The notes below the pieces were generated by a model. It saw only the letters and a program-made list of their open reading frames with translations, searched no databases and was not told the DNA's origin. A DNA stretch of 64,000 bases from Jeongeupia sp. USM3 (GTDB lineage: Bacteria; Pseudomonadota; Gammaproteobacteria; Burkholderiales; Chitinibacteraceae): positions 2,418,001 to 2,482,000 of the forward strand of contig NZ_CP017668.1 in the NCBI RefSeq assembly GCF_001808185.1, given 5' to 3'. The first letter of the stretch is position 1, and every line of letters starts with the position of its first letter. Position numbers and translations under genes: made by a program. Below, piece by piece: positions 1-8,658 of this stretch.

Positions 1-812
1 AGCTTGAGCGTCGTCGCCGCGGTGCGGTACGAACGGGCGAGGCCGCCGGCACCGGCGAAGTAGTTGCCGAGCGCGATGCGCACGCCGAGCGGGCTCTCGA
101 TGCGCATCCGTGCCAGCAGCTGCCAGACGCGGTCGCGGTGCGATTCGAAATCCCAGCGGCCGGCGCGCTCGACCACCGGCTTCAGAACGACGACTTCGGA
201 CAGTGAAACCGTGGCGATCAGGTTGTCGCGCTCGGGGGTGGTCAGCAGCGTCTGCAGCCGCTGCAGCTCGTTGAAGGCGGCGTCGACGCCGAGCTCGCTG
301 CTGTCGATTTCGATCACCGCGGCGACGCGCGGCGCGGCCAGGTCGATGCCGAGCTGGCGGGCCCAGTCGGTCAGCCGGGCATCGGGTGTTTCGGTGCGGG
401 TCAGCTCGAGCACCAGCTCCTCGCGCAGCCGGGTGTCGCGCGCCAGCAGCCGGGTCAGCCTCGCCTGCTCGAGCGTCATTTCGGCGGTCACGCGCACCAG
501 CTCGCCGAACTGGCGTACCGCGCCAGGCTCGCCGGTCAGGCCGACGACGCCGACGATGCGCCCTTCGCTCGACAGCGGCAGGTTGACGCCGGGGCGCACG
601 CCCTTGAGCCGCTCGGCCGTGGCGCCGTCGATCTCGACGGTGCGTGCCTGCGCCAGCGCCAGCAGCGCGCCTTCGTGCAACTGGCCGATCCGTTCGGGGT
701 GGCCGCTGGCGACGATGGTCCCGCCCTCGTCCATGACGTTGACGTTGCAGGCGATGATGCGCATCGTCCGCGCAACGATCTCCTGCGCCAGCGCCGGGTC
801 GAGCCGGCTCAT
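1..812 (-). CDS. CdaR-family (sugar diacid) transcriptional regulator, 3' end beyond window
   Basis: The first 270 residues of a transcriptional regulator read leftwards from an ATG at 812 and run off the window edge without a stop. The N-terminal ~130 residues match the putative sugar-diacid recognition domain (IVARTMRIIACNVNVMDEGG, then IVASGHPERIGQLHEGALLAL). The middle part looks like the GGDEF-like region that precedes the C-terminal PucR-type helix-turn-helix in CdaR proteins. That DNA-binding domain would lie outside the window, so it is not seen here. In Escherichia coli CdaR activates glycerate, galactarate and glucarate use; targets in this organism are unknown and no sugar-acid genes are visible on this side. 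The gene starts 11 bases from the stop of the next minus-strand gene upstream. Confidence 0.85.
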   Translation of the reverse strand, partial: MSRLDPALAQEIVARTMRIIACNVNVMDEGGTIVASGHPERIGQLHEGALLALAQARTVEIDGATAERLKGVRPGVNLPLSSEGRIVGVVGLTGEPGAVRQFGELVRVTAEMTLEQARLTRLLARDTRLREELVLELTRTETPDARLTDWARQLGIDLAAPRVAAVIEIDSSELGVDAAFNELQRLQTLLTTPERDNLIATVSLSEVVVLKPVVERAGRWDFESHRDRVWQLLARMRIESPLGVRIALGNYFAGAGGLARSYRTAATTLK

Positions 813-823
813 GACAGCCGGTC

Positions 824-1393
824 CTAGTAGTTGCCGCCGGGGTTGACGACCGGCTTCTGGGCCCGGCTCAGGCCGAAGCCCTTGCGGATGTCGTCCTGCG
901 CCAGCGGATCGTTGAAACGGCAGAAGTCGTCGAGCAGCTCGCCCGAGTAGGCGTTGTAGTTGGCCTTGACGACCTTCTGCCACTTGCGGTTCAGGTCCTG
1001 CCACTGGCCGTCGCCACTGCCGTAGGCGTAGACGCGGTATTGCGCGCTGCTGCAGTCCATCGCCTCGTAGGTGACGTTCCAGACGCCGCCCTTGGGCACG
1101 ACGGCGACGGCGTAGCGCACCAGCTTGTCGTCGGGGCTGACGGTGATCGAGTCGACGGCAATGTAGAAGCTGTTGCGGCGCGATTCGTAGTTGACGGTGA
1201 ACGGCGCCCACTGCTTCAGCGACGACAGTTCGGGCCGGTCGAACGGTTTTTCGGCCGGCGCCGGCTGCTCCTTGTCCTTGAGCATGTCCATGATGTTGAG
1301 GCCGGTGTTGTCGCCCGCGGTCTGCGGGTTGTTGTACTCGGCGGCGTGGACGGAAGCGGCAAGGCAGGCGGCGATCAGGGCGAGGCGTTTCAT
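824..1393 (-). CDS. CNP1-like family exported protein
   Basis: Predicted 189-residue secreted protein. The ATG at 1393 gives a clean signal peptide (MKRLALIAACLAASVHA, cleavage after AxA); an in-frame start 12 codons upstream would bury it, so the shorter form is chosen. The mature part carries the CNP1-like domain found in beta- and gammaproteobacteria (KQWAPF, FYIAVDSITV, WNVTYEAMDC and LDDFCRFNDPL are visible). Two Cys, in MDC and DFC, may form a disulfide. The family has no established function. It lies between the CDF transporter and the CdaR-type regulator on the same strand, but nothing suggests a shared role. Confidence 0.8.
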   Translation of the reverse strand: MKRLALIAACLAASVHAAEYNNPQTAGDNTGLNIMDMLKDKEQPAPAEKPFDRPELSSLKQWAPFTVNYESRRNSFYIAVDSITVSPDDKLVRYAVAVVPKGGVWNVTYEAMDCSSAQYRVYAYGSGDGQWQDLNRKWQKVVKANYNAYSGELLDDFCRFNDPLAQDDIRKGFGLSRAQKPVVNPGGNY

Positions 1394-1432
1394 CAGCGGG
1401 ACTCCGGATAACGCTGGCGATGCTAGCACACG

Positions 1433-2386
<954 letters not shown>

Positions 2387-2668
2387 GGGGCCTCCGTATT
2401 CCGAAGTCTAGGGCCTGGCGACACCGCACGGGGCCCGAGATGCCCCGAAGCCGCAGGGCCGAGCCGAAAACAGCCCCGCCGCTGCGTCCCCGGCAACCAC
2501 TCGTCATTACCTGCAAAAGGGCACGTCGCGTGCCTTGTCGCTGGCCTTCGGCACGGCGCAGCCGCGAAACGCGTGACGACAGCCCTTGGGCACCGGGGCC
2601 CGAAACAACCACCGGCGGGTGGCATGCCGATCCGGCGGTGCTTGCGCTCCGGCCGGATGGCTGCAGTC

Positions 2669-2917
2669 CTATCGGTCCGGATTCAGGTTCTTGTTGAGCT
2701 GTTCCAGCTCTTTCCTGATCGCGGCACACACGCCCCAGAGCGTGATCAGCGTGATGATGCTGATCACGAAGGAGATCGCCGCCATGACCTCGACACCGAT
2801 CGGCAGCAGGTCCTTTCCGGGGGACACGTTGAAGATGAAGTCATCTGCACCGACGATGCCGGCGATCGCACAGGAAACGACGAGAATCCAGAAACAGCGG
2901 GAAAATAACTTGGACAT
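2669..2917 (-). CDS. Small hypothetical membrane protein
   Basis: An 82-residue predicted protein with no recognised family. It has two hydrophobic stretches (CFWILVVSCAIAGIVGA and VMAAISFVISIITLITLWGV) and a charged C-terminal tail (IRKELEQLNKNLNPDR) compatible with a short helix. The start chosen is the ATG at 2917 because it places MSKLF directly before the first helix; an in-frame ATG ten codons upstream is possible. Neither has a good Shine-Dalgarno sequence, which lowers confidence. Bases 2387-2668 downstream hold nothing I can support. Confidence 0.5.
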   Translation of the reverse strand: MSKLFSRCFWILVVSCAIAGIVGADDFIFNVSPGKDLLPIGVEVMAAISFVISIITLITLWGVCAAIRKELEQLNKNLNPDR

Positions 2918-3055
2918 TCGGGTGGAAGCGGGACCGGTCTGAACCAAAGTACGGTATTTTACAATGCATTATGTTGCTTGTAGCAACCGTATTGCCCGGC
3001 CGGCTGCCGGGCCGCGAGCACTCCGCCAGCGTGCTGCCCGGCCGCGACGGGACGC

Positions 3056-4336
3056 TCAGGCCGGTAGCGGGAAGACGATCTGCACGGCAAAGCCGCCACC
3101 GTCGCGATTGCCGGCGCGGAGTCCGGCGCGGTGCAGGTCGGCGATCCGGGCGACGATCGACAGGCCGAGCCCGGCGCCGGGCAGCGCCTGGCCGACCGGG
3201 CGGAAAAAACGTTCGCCCAGTCTGGCCTGCATGCCGGCGTCGACGCCGGGACCGTCGTCGTCGACGGTCAGCGTGTGCGCGGCGATCCGCACCGTCACCG
3301 TGGCTTGCGGGCCGGCATAGCGGCGGGCATTGTCGATCAGATTGCGCAGCAGCACGGTCAGCAGTGCCGAATCGCCGAGCAGCGGCGACGGCGCGTGCAA
3401 CTGCAGCAGCGGCGGCGGGATTCCGGCGGCGTCGAGCTCGGCGAACAGTGTCTCGCACAGCACCGGCCAGTCGATCCGCTCGCGTGCCAGCGTCCGCGCG
3501 GCGCCGTGCTGCTCGAGCCGGGCCAGCGCCAGCAACTGGTCGACAAGGCGGCTGGCGCGGTTGCATGCGGCCAGCGCCTGGGCCGTTGCCCGTTCGCGCC
3601 GCTCCGGGTCGCGCGCGCGTTCGGCGACCTCGAGCTGGACCTGGACCGCGGCGAGCGGCGTGCGCAGCTCGTGCGCGGCGTCGGCGGTGAAGCGCCGCTC
3701 GCGCGCGAATGCGGCGCCGAGTTCGTCGAACAGCCGGTTCAGCGTCCCCTGCAGCGGCAGCAGCTCGGGCGGCGCCGGCTGCGCCAGCGGCTCGAGCCGT
3801 TCGGGCGTGCGCGCGGCGACCGCATCGGCAAAATCGCGCACCGGCTGCAGCCCGCGCCAGACCAGCCACAACACCAGCGGCAGCAGCAGCGCCAGCACGA
3901 CCAGCATCGGCAGCGCCAGATCGCCGGCGGTGTCGAGCGCGGTGTAGTCGCGCACCAGCTGCGGCTCGCCGAGCACCATCGCGTGATGGGTGGACGTCGC
4001 GACGCGGACCACCCAGCGCTGGCCGTCGAAATCGATCTCGTGCCGGCCAGCCGGCAGCCGGGGCAGCGGCGGCGACGAGCTCGCCTCGAGCAGCCGGCCC
4101 TGGTCGTCGTACAGCGCGAAGGCGGTCCGGTGCGGGTCGACCGTCGGCAGCGCGACCGGGTCGTCGGTGAACGCCGCCAGCGACAGCTGGGCATTCCATT
4201 CGAGCTGGTGGTCGAGCGCCTTGCCGATTTCGTGGCGGACCTGAAGGCCGACGCCGATGACCATCACCAGCCACAGCGCGAGCACGGCGACGGCGAGCGA
4301 GGCACCGAGCCGCCACAGCAGCGAGCGCGGCTTCAT
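3056..4336 (-). CDS. Sensor histidine kinase (QseC/PmrB-like)
   Basis: A 426-residue membrane-bound kinase, partner of the response regulator encoded just upstream. Transmembrane helices are visible at about residues 12-32 and 142-160, enclosing a ~110-residue periplasmic sensor region. A short linker follows (RGLQPVRDFADAV), then the dimerisation box with the phosphoacceptor His222 (AHELRTPLAAVQ). The ATPase domain has an N box (LLRNLIDNARRY), a G1 box (DDGPGV) and a G2 box (GLGLSIVARIADLH). Its ATG overlaps the regulator's stop in an ATGA, so the two are translationally coupled. The signal sensed is unknown. Confidence 0.92.
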   Translation of the reverse strand: MKPRSLLWRLGASLAVAVLALWLVMVIGVGLQVRHEIGKALDHQLEWNAQLSLAAFTDDPVALPTVDPHRTAFALYDDQGRLLEASSSPPLPRLPAGRHEIDFDGQRWVVRVATSTHHAMVLGEPQLVRDYTALDTAGDLALPMLVVLALLLPLVLWLVWRGLQPVRDFADAVAARTPERLEPLAQPAPPELLPLQGTLNRLFDELGAAFARERRFTADAAHELRTPLAAVQVQLEVAERARDPERRERATAQALAACNRASRLVDQLLALARLEQHGAARTLARERIDWPVLCETLFAELDAAGIPPPLLQLHAPSPLLGDSALLTVLLRNLIDNARRYAGPQATVTVRIAAHTLTVDDDGPGVDAGMQARLGERFFRPVGQALPGAGLGLSIVARIADLHRAGLRAGNRDGGGFAVQIVFPLPA

Positions 4337-4989
4337 GCGAGCCGCCAGCCGAGGCCGCGGGCGTTCTCGATGCTGCCGGCGCCGAGCTTCTTCCTCAGGT
4401 GCGACAGGTGGACGTCGAGGCTGTTGCTCTCGCCCGATTCGAGCCAGCCGTACAGCCGCACCTCGATCTGTTCGCGCGACAGGTAGCGCGGCCGCGCCGA
4501 CAGCAGCAGGTGCAGCAGCCGCGCCTCCATCGACGTCAGGCTGACGACGTCGTCACCGCGGCGGGCGGTCAGGCTGGCGGCGTCGAAGCGCAGGTCGCGC
4601 CAGCTCATCTCGGCCTCGGCCCGGCCGTTGGCGCGGCGGACCAGCGCGTGCAGCCGGGCGTCGAGCTCGCCGAGCGCGAACGGCTTGATCAGGTAATCGT
4701 CGGCGCCGGCGTTGAGCCCGGCGATGCGGTCGTCGACGCCGTCGCGTGCGGTCAGCACCAGCACCGGCAGCGCAATGCCGGCGCCGCGCAGCCAGCGCAG
4801 CAGCTCGATCCCCGGCAGCCGCGGCAGGCCCAGGTCGAGCACCAGCGCATTGAACGCCGTGTCGGCCTGCAGCGCCGTGCGCGCGGCCTCGCCGTCGGCG
4901 ATCCAGTCGACGGTCCAGCCGGCGTCGCGCAGGCCTTCCTGCACGCCGTCGCCGAGCAGGGGGTCGTCTTCCACCAGCAGGATGCGCAT
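4333..4989 (-). CDS. OmpR/PhoB-family response regulator (QseB/PmrA-like)
   Basis: A 218-residue DNA-binding response regulator. The receiver domain has the acidic pocket E7-D8-D9, a phosphoacceptor Asp52 (LVLDLGLPRLPG), a Thr switch (VLTARDG) and Lys in LIKPFAL. The C-terminal winged helix follows (LTSMEARLLHLLL, then LYGWLESGESNSLDVHLSHLRKKLG), which matches the QseB/PmrA subgroup. The start is the ATG at 4989 (MRILLVEDD); an in-frame extension upstream does not fit the family. It is the first gene of the two-component operon and overlaps the kinase gene by 4 bases. Confidence 0.93.
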   Translation of the reverse strand: MRILLVEDDPLLGDGVQEGLRDAGWTVDWIADGEAARTALQADTAFNALVLDLGLPRLPGIELLRWLRGAGIALPVLVLTARDGVDDRIAGLNAGADDYLIKPFALGELDARLHALVRRANGRAEAEMSWRDLRFDAASLTARRGDDVVSLTSMEARLLHLLLSARPRYLSREQIEVRLYGWLESGESNSLDVHLSHLRKKLGAGSIENARGLGWRLA

Positions 4990-5084
4990 TCGTGTTCTCC
5001 GGTTTCCTGCCACCATTATTTCACCGCCGGCACGGCGCGGGCAGCCGGCGCGGTACAATATGCTTTTGTACCTGCGCCGCTGCC

Positions 5085-5312
5085 ATGACCGCCGACCAGA
5101 CCATCGACCTCTCCGGCCTCAACTGCCCGCTGCCCATCCTGCGCACCAAAAAGGCGCTGGCGACGCTGGCATCGGGGCAGACGCTGTCCGTCACCTGTAC
5201 CGACCCGGCAACGCCGACCGATTTCGCCGCCTTCTGCCGCCAGACCGGCCATGAACTGCTCGAATCGACGGCGGTCGAAGCCCAATTCCGTTTCCTGATC
5301 CGCAAGCGCTAG
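5085..5312 (+). CDS. TusA/SirA-family sulfur-relay protein
   Basis: A 75-residue cytoplasmic protein with the TusA-family signature CPxP (LNCPLPILRTKKAL), where the Cys is the sulfur-carrying residue. The usual beta-alpha-beta order continues with VTCTDPATPTDFAAFCRQTGHELLE and a final FRFLIRKR strand. TusA of E. coli passes sulfur to 2-thiouridine synthesis, but paralogues serve other sulfur pathways, so the exact role is left open. The start is the ATG at 5085; an upstream in-frame ATG would add 31 residues foreign to the family. A TACAAT hexamer lies at 5054-5059. A palindromic repeat follows its stop directly. Confidence 0.88.
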   Translation: MTADQTIDLSGLNCPLPILRTKKALATLASGQTLSVTCTDPATPTDFAAFCRQTGHELLESTAVEAQFRFLIRKR

Positions 5313-5320
5313 GGAGCGCT

Positions 5321-5445
5321 GAAAAAGTCGGCGAGCCGGTGAAGCGCAAGGAGGCAGGCGCGCAGAAACCGGAATGGACATGCCGTCCATGAGGATTTCG
5401 AGCACCGCCCGACACAGCGATTTGCTGGCGCAGCCACTTTTGCAA
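5321..5445 (+). repeat. Palindromic intergenic repeat, copy A
   Basis: Member of the repeat family described under findings. The core hairpin is ATGGAC (5374-5379), loop ATGCC, GTCCAT (5385-5390). It is flanked by CCGGA on the left and GAGGATTTCGAGC on the right, with an imperfect outer inverted repeat near 5321-5335 and 5430-5445 (AAAAGT/ACTTTT). It fills the gap between the TusA-like gene and pyrC. Confidence 0.75.
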
Positions 5446-5454
5446 AGGTTTCCA

Positions 5455-6501
5455 ATGACGACTCAACTCACGATCACCCGCCCCGACGACTGGCACCTGC
5501 ACCTGCGCGACGGCGACCTGATGGCGTCGGTCGTTGCGCACACGGCGCGCGAGTTCGCCCGCGCCATCGTCATGCCCAACCTCAAGCCGCCGGTGACGAC
5601 GGTCGAGCTGGCTGCCGCCTACCGCGACCGCATCCTCAAGGCCCTGCCGGCCGGCAGCGACTTCACGCCGCTGATGACCCTGTACCTGACCGGGGCGCTG
5701 ACGCCCGACGAGGTCGCCCGCGCCAAGGCGTCCGGTTTCGTCCACGCGGTGAAGTTCTACCCGGCCGGCGCGACGACCAACTCCGAGGCCGGCGTGTCGG
5801 CGCTCGACGGCGTGATGCCGGCGCTGGAGAAAATGGCCGAAGTCGGCCTGCCCTTTCTGGTGCACGGCGAAGTCACCGACCCGTCGGTGGACGTGTTCGA
5901 CCGCGAGGCGGCGTTCATCGACCGGGTGATGGCGCCGCTGCTCGCGCGGCTGCCGACCCTGCGCGTGGTCTTCGAGCACATCACCACCCGCCAGGCCGCC
6001 GAATTCGTCCTCGCCGCCGGCGACAACGTCGGCGCGACGGTGACGCCGCAGCACCTCTTGATGAACCGCAATGCGCTGTTCCAGGGCGGCATCCGCCCGC
6101 ACCACTACTGCCTGCCGGTGCTCAAGCGCGAAGAACACCGCAGGGCGCTGCTGGCCGCGGTGACATCGGGCAGCAGCAAGTTCTTCCTCGGCACCGACAG
6201 CGCGCCGCACGCGCAGCACACCAAGGAAGCCGCGTGCGGCTGTGCCGGCATCTACTCGGCGCACGCGGCGCTGGGCTTCTACGCCGAGGCGTTCGAATCG
6301 GTCGGCAAGCTCGATGCGCTCGAAGCCTTCGCCAGCTTCAACGGCCCGGACTTCTACAAACTGCCGCGCAACACCGGCACCGTCACGCTGGTCAGGGAAA
6401 GCTGGACCGTGCCGGCCGCCTACCCGTTCGGCGAGCACGACGTCGTGCCGCTGCGCGCCGGCGAAACGCTGGGCTGGCGCCTGCAGGACCACGCAGCGTG
6501 A
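5455..6501 (+). CDS. pyrC: Dihydroorotase PyrC
   Basis: A 348-residue zinc enzyme of the third step of pyrimidine synthesis, cyclising N-carbamoyl-aspartate to dihydroorotate. The metal site is complete: HLHLRDGD near residue 14, the carboxylated-Lys region HAVKFYPAGAT, VHGEVT, VFEHITT and GTDSAPH. Length equals E. coli PyrC (class II), so it is the short monofunctional enzyme. The ATG at 5455 is preceded by AAAGG at 5444-5448; earlier in-frame starts lie in the repeat and are rejected. The next gene begins on a GTG overlapping its TGA. Confidence 0.97.
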   Translation: MTTQLTITRPDDWHLHLRDGDLMASVVAHTAREFARAIVMPNLKPPVTTVELAAAYRDRILKALPAGSDFTPLMTLYLTGALTPDEVARAKASGFVHAVKFYPAGATTNSEAGVSALDGVMPALEKMAEVGLPFLVHGEVTDPSVDVFDREAAFIDRVMAPLLARLPTLRVVFEHITTRQAAEFVLAAGDNVGATVTPQHLLMNRNALFQGGIRPHHYCLPVLKREEHRRALLAAVTSGSSKFFLGTDSAPHAQHTKEAACGCAGIYSAHAALGFYAEAFESVGKLDALEAFASFNGPDFYKLPRNTGTVTLVRESWTVPAAYPFGEHDVVPLRAGETLGWRLQDHAA

Positions 6502-6977
6502 CGACACTGGTCGCCCGCGACATCGCCCGGCCGGGCTGGTGGCTGTCCGGCGCCGTGCTGGCGCTGGCCGGCTGGTGGGGGCAGCCGCTGATCGCGCCCG
6601 ATCACTTCGAGCGCGCCTTCTTCGGCCTGTTCTGGTACACGATGCTCGCGCTGGCCGCGGTGTTCTGGGCGCTGCCGAGCGAGCGCCGCCTCAGCGGCAA
6701 CGAGTTCGTGCGCCGTACGATGCTGCTCGGCATCGTGCCGGTGTATACCCGCCGCCAGCCGGTGTCGAACTACCGGCAGGTGGTGCTCGAAACCGACCCG
6801 AACCTCGTCGGTCCGGACACGCTGTGGGTGCTGGTCGAGGGCGACGGCGGCCGCCGTTTCGCCTTCTCCCACCGCCGCGCAACCCGCCGCGGCCGCGCCC
6901 GGCAACTGGCGCTGGCGCGTGCGCTGGCCGAGGCCGGCGGACTTCCGTTTGCCGGCGAGGTGCTGAACGCGGGATAA
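6498..6977 (+). CDS. Hypothetical membrane protein coupled to pyrC
   Basis: A 159-residue protein of unrecognised family. Starting at a GTG that overlaps the pyrC stop (GTGA), it has two hydrophobic segments near the N-terminus (WWLSGAVLALAGWW and AFFGLFWYTMLALAAVFWAL), then a soluble C-terminal half rich in Arg (HRRATRRGRARQLALARALAEAGG). The topology suggests a hairpin anchor with a cytoplasmic domain. Its TAA stop sits inside the -10 element of the RNase P RNA promoter. Function unknown; no catalytic motif is evident. Confidence 0.7.
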   Translation: MTTLVARDIARPGWWLSGAVLALAGWWGQPLIAPDHFERAFFGLFWYTMLALAAVFWALPSERRLSGNEFVRRTMLLGIVPVYTRRQPVSNYRQVVLETDPNLVGPDTLWVLVEGDGGRRFAFSHRRATRRGRARQLALARALAEAGGLPFAGEVLNAG

Positions 6978-6978
6978 T
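6949..6978 (+). promoter_or_regulatory. Sigma-70 promoter of rnpB
   Basis: TTGCCG at 6949-6954 and GATAAT at 6973-6978 are 18 bases apart. The predicted 5' end of the RNase P RNA (6987) lies 9 bases after the -10, as expected for a start site. The upstream gene's stop codon is part of the -10. Confidence 0.6.
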
Positions 6979-6986
6979 GGCGCCGC

Positions 6987-7477
6987 GAAGCCGGCCGGAT
7001 CGTCGCCGCCCCGGGCAATCGGGGGGGAGGAAAGTCCGGGCTCCGCAGGGCAGGATGCCGGCTAACGGCCGGGCGCCGCGAGGCGACGGAAAGTGCAACA
7101 GAGAGCTGAACCGCCGATGGCGGGGACTTCGCGGCGCGCAAGCGGCGCAAAGTCCACCCACTCAGGGTGCTTGCAGACTGGGTGGGTCGGGTTGAACGGT
7201 CGGTTGAAGCGATCGGGACCGCGTACAGGCAAGGGTGAAAAGGTGTTCCCGTCGGGGAAGCCCCGCAAGGGGCCGGTAAGAGCGCACCGCGGCGCTGGCA
7301 ACAGTCGCCGGCAGGGTAAACCCCATCCGGAGCAAGACCAAGCAGCAGGCGTTGAGGCGGCCCGTCGAGCCTGCGGGTAGGTTGCTTGAGTGCAGTGGTA
7401 ACGCTGCGCCTAGAGGAATGGCGGTCGCGCACGGTTCGCCGTGCGAACAGAACCCGGCTTACAGGCCGGCTTCGCCC
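6987..7477 (+). ncRNA. rnpB: RNase P RNA, bacterial type A
   Basis: Catalytic RNA of ribonuclease P, which matures tRNA 5' ends. The diagnostic conserved blocks are present: GAGGAAAGTCCGGGCTCC (near 7028), AGGGCAGGATGCC, the GAAAGTGCAACAGAGAG block near 7089, and the 3' ACAGAACCCGGCTTA block ending about 7462. Helix P1 can be drawn between GAAGCCGGCC (6987-6996) and GGCCGGCTTC (7464-7473), which sets the ends. The 5' end is set within a few bases and the 3' end within about ten. A strong terminator follows. Confidence 0.97.
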
Positions 7478-7486
7478 GATCGCAAC

Positions 7487-7518
7487 AAAAAAGCCGAGGT
7501 GAAAACCTCGGCTTTTTT
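7487..7518 (+). terminator. Rho-independent terminator of rnpB
   Basis: A 10-bp stem AAGCCGAGGT (7491-7500), loop GAAA, ACCTCGGCTT (7505-7514), preceded by A's and followed by T's, so it could work in both directions. From here to about 7640 I see no gene or site. Confidence 0.95.
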
Positions 7519-7647
7519 ACGTCTGTTCAGCGGCTTATTCAGCGGCGCAGCATGCATACCGTGCGCCACAAGGGGCCGAGCTGCTTCAGCGGGCGAGCGA
7601 GACACTTGACGTCGCCCGAAGTGAAACCAAAGCCTGCGGCTGGAGCG

Positions 7648-7777
7648 CGGGCAGGCGTCGCGAGCGGCCGAAGGCCAAGGAGTCAGCACCGCAGCAACCG
7701 GAATGGACGTGTTGTCCATGAGGATTGCGAGGCGCGCACGACGCAGGGATTCGGTCGCGCAGCAGCCTGCGCACGCC
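7648..7777 (+). repeat. Palindromic intergenic repeat, copy B
   Basis: The core is ATGGAC (7703-7708), loop GTGTT, GTCCAT (7714-7719), between CAACCGGA and GAGGATTGCGAG. Left flank AAGGAGTCAGCACCGCAG and right flank GCACGACGCAGGGATTCGG resemble copy C. It runs up to the stop codon of ubiK on the other strand. The outer arms are too degenerate to fix its ends exactly. Confidence 0.7.
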
Positions 7778-8038
7778 TCAGAGGGCGTCTTGCGGGTTGC
7801 CGGCCAGCAGCTTCCCTTCCAGCGCATTCACCCGGGCTTCGAGTTCGGTGAGCTTCTCGCGCGTCCGCGCCAGCACGTCCTGCTGGATCTCGAATTCCTC
7901 GCGGGTGACGAGGTCCATGCGGGTGAACGCGCTCGCCATCATCGCGCGCACGTTCTTCTCGACGTCCTTGGCCGGGCTGGCGGCGATCGCTTCGGAAATC
8001 TTGCTGGAGATCTCGTCGAAGAATTTTTCTTTCAGCAT
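7778..8038 (-). CDS. ubiK: Ubiquinone biosynthesis accessory factor UbiK (YqiC/BMFP family)
   Basis: An 86-residue protein with the UbiK layout: an N-terminal amphipathic stretch (MLKEKFFDEISSKISEAIA), the DVEKNVRAMMASAFTRMDLVT core, and a long C-terminal coiled coil (EEFEIQQDVLARTREKLTELEARVNALEGKL). Family members form trimers at the membrane and, with UbiJ, assist aerobic ubiquinone synthesis. The start is the ATG at 8038, since upstream in-frame codons do not match the family. Confidence 0.9.
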   Translation of the reverse strand: MLKEKFFDEISSKISEAIAASPAKDVEKNVRAMMASAFTRMDLVTREEFEIQQDVLARTREKLTELEARVNALEGKLLAGNPQDAL

Positions 8039-8138
8039 GGCTTTCTCTCCGTATTGGGCTGGGCAGGCTCGAAGTCTAGCAGATGGGTAGACCGCGCCGT
8101 GGCGGCGAAGTTGCGTCCCGGCGCAGGCACCGAGGCGG

Positions 8139-8155
8139 TGCGCCGGCATGGTGCA
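8139..8155. promoter_or_regulatory. NtrC-like binding site upstream of glnK-amtB
   Basis: TGCGCC-N5-GGTGCA, one mismatch from the enterobacterial NtrC dyad TGCACC-N5-GGTGCA. It ends 82 bases before the -24 element of the sigma-54 promoter, a usual enhancer distance. A further TGCACC half site lies near 8197. Match to a consensus only. Confidence 0.5.
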
Positions 8156-8237
8156 GCCCGCGTCGGCTGCGCCGAGTCGGTGCGTTTGCAACGGCTGCAC
8201 CGGTGATCCGGGCCGGCCATCGTGTTTCCCGGCGATT

Positions 8238-8251
8238 GGCACGCTTTCTGC
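8238..8251 (+). promoter_or_regulatory. Sigma-54 (-24/-12) promoter of glnK-amtB
   Basis: TTGGCACGCTTTCTGCT holds the invariant GG (8238-8239) and GC (8250-8251) with exactly 10 bases between, plus the TGGCAC extension. It lies 42 bases before the glnK ATG. Together with the upstream NtrC-like dyad this predicts expression under nitrogen limitation. Confidence 0.75.
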
Positions 8252-8292
8252 TAGACCTTCTACGTCATCGTCCTGTTTCCAAGGAGTCTCCC

Positions 8293-8631
8293 ATGAAATT
8301 CGTCACCGCCATCATCAAGCCGTTCAAGCTCGATGAAGTGCGTGAGGCGCTGTCCGCGATCGGCGTACAGGGGCTCACGGTCATCGAAGTGAAGGGCTTC
8401 GGCCGTCAGAAGGGCCACACCGAGCTTTACCGTGGTGCCGAGTACATCGTCGACTTCCTGCCCAAGGTCAAGCTCGAGGTCGCGATTGCCGACGACCAGC
8501 TCGACGCGACGCTGGAAGCGATCGAAAAGGCCGCCAACACCGGCAAGATCGGCGACGGCAAGGTCTTCGTCTTCGATCTCGAGCACGTCGTGCGCATCCG
8601 CACCGGCGAAACCGGCGAAGCGGCCATCTAA
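8293..8631 (+). CDS. glnK: P-II nitrogen regulatory protein GlnK
   Basis: A 112-residue P-II signalling protein that senses ATP/ADP and 2-oxoglutarate and blocks the ammonium channel when nitrogen is plentiful. The T-loop contains the uridylylation site Tyr51 (KGHTELYRGAEY); the B and C loops are seen as EAIEKAANTGKIGDGKVFV and VVRIRTGETGEAAI. Its place directly before amtB, 27 bases apart, favours the name glnK over glnB. An AAGGAG Shine-Dalgarno precedes the ATG. Transcription most likely starts at the sigma-54 promoter upstream. Confidence 0.96.
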   Translation: MKFVTAIIKPFKLDEVREALSAIGVQGLTVIEVKGFGRQKGHTELYRGAEYIVDFLPKVKLEVAIADDQLDATLEAIEKAANTGKIGDGKVFVFDLEHVVRIRTGETGEAAI

Positions 8632-8658
8632 CTAAAAAGACGCGGGAAGGAGAGAAGC

